The position numbers were made by a program, and so were the translations under genes. This document shows positions 22,354 through 23,182 of a stretch of 23,182 bases of DNA, piece by piece. The DNA lies in assembly GCA_046262315.1 (NCBI GenBank), contig JBHEMZ010000038.1, forward strand, positions 1 through 23,182, written 5' to 3'. The notes under the pieces are model-generated. The model searched no databases. It worked only from the letters and a program-made list of their open reading frames with translations, and was not told where the DNA came from. Numbering within the stretch: the stretch's first letter is position 1; each line of letters begins with the position of its first letter. This DNA is from JACVRM01 sp046262315. GTDB taxonomy: Bacteria > Actinomycetota > Thermoleophilia > Gaiellales > Gaiellaceae.

Positions 22354-22766
22354 GGCACCGCCGCTCGGGCAGGAAGCTCGGCCGCGACGCGTCGCACCGG
22401 AAGGCGCTGTATGCGAACCTCGCGGGCGCGCTGATCGAGCACGGTCGGATCCGCACCACCGAGGCGAAGGCCAAGGAGGTGCGCCCCATCGCCGAGCAGA
22501 TGATCACGCTCGGGCGGCGGGGGGACCTGGCCGCGCGGCGGCGCGCGCTCGCGTACCTGCGCTCGCAGGAGATCGTGCACAAGCTCTTCGCGGATGTCGG
22601 GCCGCGCTTCGCCGGCCGCCCTGGCGGCTACTCGCGCATCGTGAAGCTGGGCCCGCGGCCGGGTGACTCGGCGCCGATGGTCTATCTCGAGCTCGTCGAT
22701 TTCCTGCCGGAGGTGGCGCCGGAGCCTTCGCGCCGCCGGCGGGAGCCCGTCGAAGCCGAGGCGTAA
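22350..22766 (+). CDS. rplQ: 50S ribosomal protein L17 (bL17)
   Basis: A 138-residue protein at the tunnel-exit side. It starts MRHRRSGRKLGRDASHRKALYANLAGALIEHGRIRTTEAKAKEVRP-like, typical of L17, and ends in an Arg/Glu tail. The GTG overlaps the rpoA stop. It closes the alpha operon; truA, a common next gene, is not found. No clear terminator follows: 22767-22798 is GC-rich with a GGCGCCGGCCGGC repeat but no T-run. Confidence 0.96.
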   Translation: MRHRRSGRKLGRDASHRKALYANLAGALIEHGRIRTTEAKAKEVRPIAEQMITLGRRGDLAARRRALAYLRSQEIVHKLFADVGPRFAGRPGGYSRIVKLGPRPGDSAPMVYLELVDFLPEVAPEPSRRRREPVEAEA

Positions 22767-22798
22767 GCCCGGCGCCGGCCGGCGTGATACTGCGGCCC

Positions 22799-23120
22799 GT
22801 GCACAACCACGAGCCGTCCGGCTACCGCTGCCCGTTCTGCGCGCTTGTCGCGGGGCTCGAGATCGAGCACAACCGCGCGTCCGACGTGATCGCGCGCGAT
22901 GAGGTCACCACGGCGTTTGTCTCTCCGAAGTGGTAACACGCTTCGGAATCCCGGGCACGTGCTCGTGATTCCGAACGAGCACGCCGAGAACCTCTACGAC
23001 GTCTCGGACGATGCGCTCCCGCACGTGTACGCGTCGGCTAGGAACTCGTTTCAAAACGAAGCGCTATGCCGCCGAGACACGCTGGACGGCGCGATCCGTC
23101 GTCCTCAGTCGCGCCAATAG
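22799..23120 (+). pseudogene. broken HIT-family (histidine triad) hydrolase gene
   Basis: Frame A (GTG 22799, or GTG 22784, to TAA 22936) encodes GYRCPFCALVAG and ARDEVTTAFVSPKW, the N-terminus of a HIT nucleotide hydrolase. After a frame change, frame B from about 22947 continues NPGHVLVIPNEHAENLYDV. The expected WW-P-N joint is replaced by 13 nt that include CTTCGG, complementary to CCGAAG just before it (22925-22930, 22941-22946). After about 23043 the family sequence stops and the H-x-H-x-H catalytic triad is not found; frame B ends at 23118-23120. So it is frameshifted and truncated. A sequencing error could explain the frameshift but not the lost end. Confidence 0.7.
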
Positions 23121-23135
23121 CGCTGCTATTGACGC
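23111..23135 (+). other. hairpin downstream of the HIT pseudogene
   Basis: CAATAGC-GCT-GCTATTG (23115-23131) flanked by GCG/CGC with one mismatch. It has no T-run, so a terminator role is uncertain. The rest of 23044-23182 shows no gene that I can support. Confidence 0.35.
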
Positions 23136-23182
23136 TCCCTGCGTCCTAGACTCGCACTCGCCCAGCGCGCCTCGCCGGCGAG

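Overview
This window is a bacterial ribosomal-protein supercluster: the str, S10, spc and alpha operons joined end to end on the + strand (about 1.48-22.77 kb). The GC content and third-position bias are very high. Start codons include many GTG and TTG, and S14, S4 and L36 are all zinc-binding types. Together with the order secY-adk-map-rpmJ-rpsM-rpsK-rpsD-rpoA-rplQ, this suggests an actinobacterium. A deep-branching Thermoleophilia-like lineage is my guess, not proven.

Layout. 3-146: 3' end of an IS481-type transposase gene cut by the window edge. 160-1326 (minus): membrane-anchored GAF-GGDEF diguanylate cyclase. 1327-1563: extended -10 promoter followed at once by a hairpin with a T-rich tail. 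1564-5910: rpsL, rpsG, fusA, tuf. 5935-12356: rpsJ, rplC, rplD, rplW, rplB, rpsS, rplV, rpsC, rplP, rpmC, rpsQ. 12366-19585: rplN, rplX, rplE, rpsN, rpsH, rplF, rplR, rpsE, rpmD, rplO, secY, adk, map. 19602-19663: second promoter with the same core and the same promoter-hairpin-T layout. 19722-22766: rpmJ, rpsM, rpsK, rpsD, rpoA, rplQ. 22.8 kb to the end: a broken HIT-family gene and sequence without a recognisable gene. infA is absent from its usual place between map and rpmJ.

The genes supply the ribosome, the elongation factors, the RNA polymerase alpha subunit, the Sec translocon channel, adenylate kinase and methionine aminopeptidase. Many junctions overlap (TGATG, ATGA, GTGA, TAGTG, TTGA), so translation is probably coupled through long stretches.

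Most unusual are the few longer gaps, which are not random spacer. Three gaps (before rplB, rpsC and rpsD) begin at the upstream stop codon with TGATGGC-NN-TCCCC and end with a GGTGA...GCT(A/G)ATG initiation block that is partly complementary to the beginning. The rpsC and rpsD copies are clearly homologous and share a hairpin with a compensatory base change. A second pair of related gaps precedes rplC and rpsH. Several genes (tuf, rplC, rpsH, secY) have the Shine-Dalgarno inside a hairpin. Most of these gaps also carry a tiny ORF that ends on the next gene's start codon or Shine-Dalgarno. I read these as modular intercistronic translation-control elements that I do not recognise from described systems. 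A second theme is long low-complexity tails on S17 (about 170 residues, N-terminal), S3, L22, S5 and L15.
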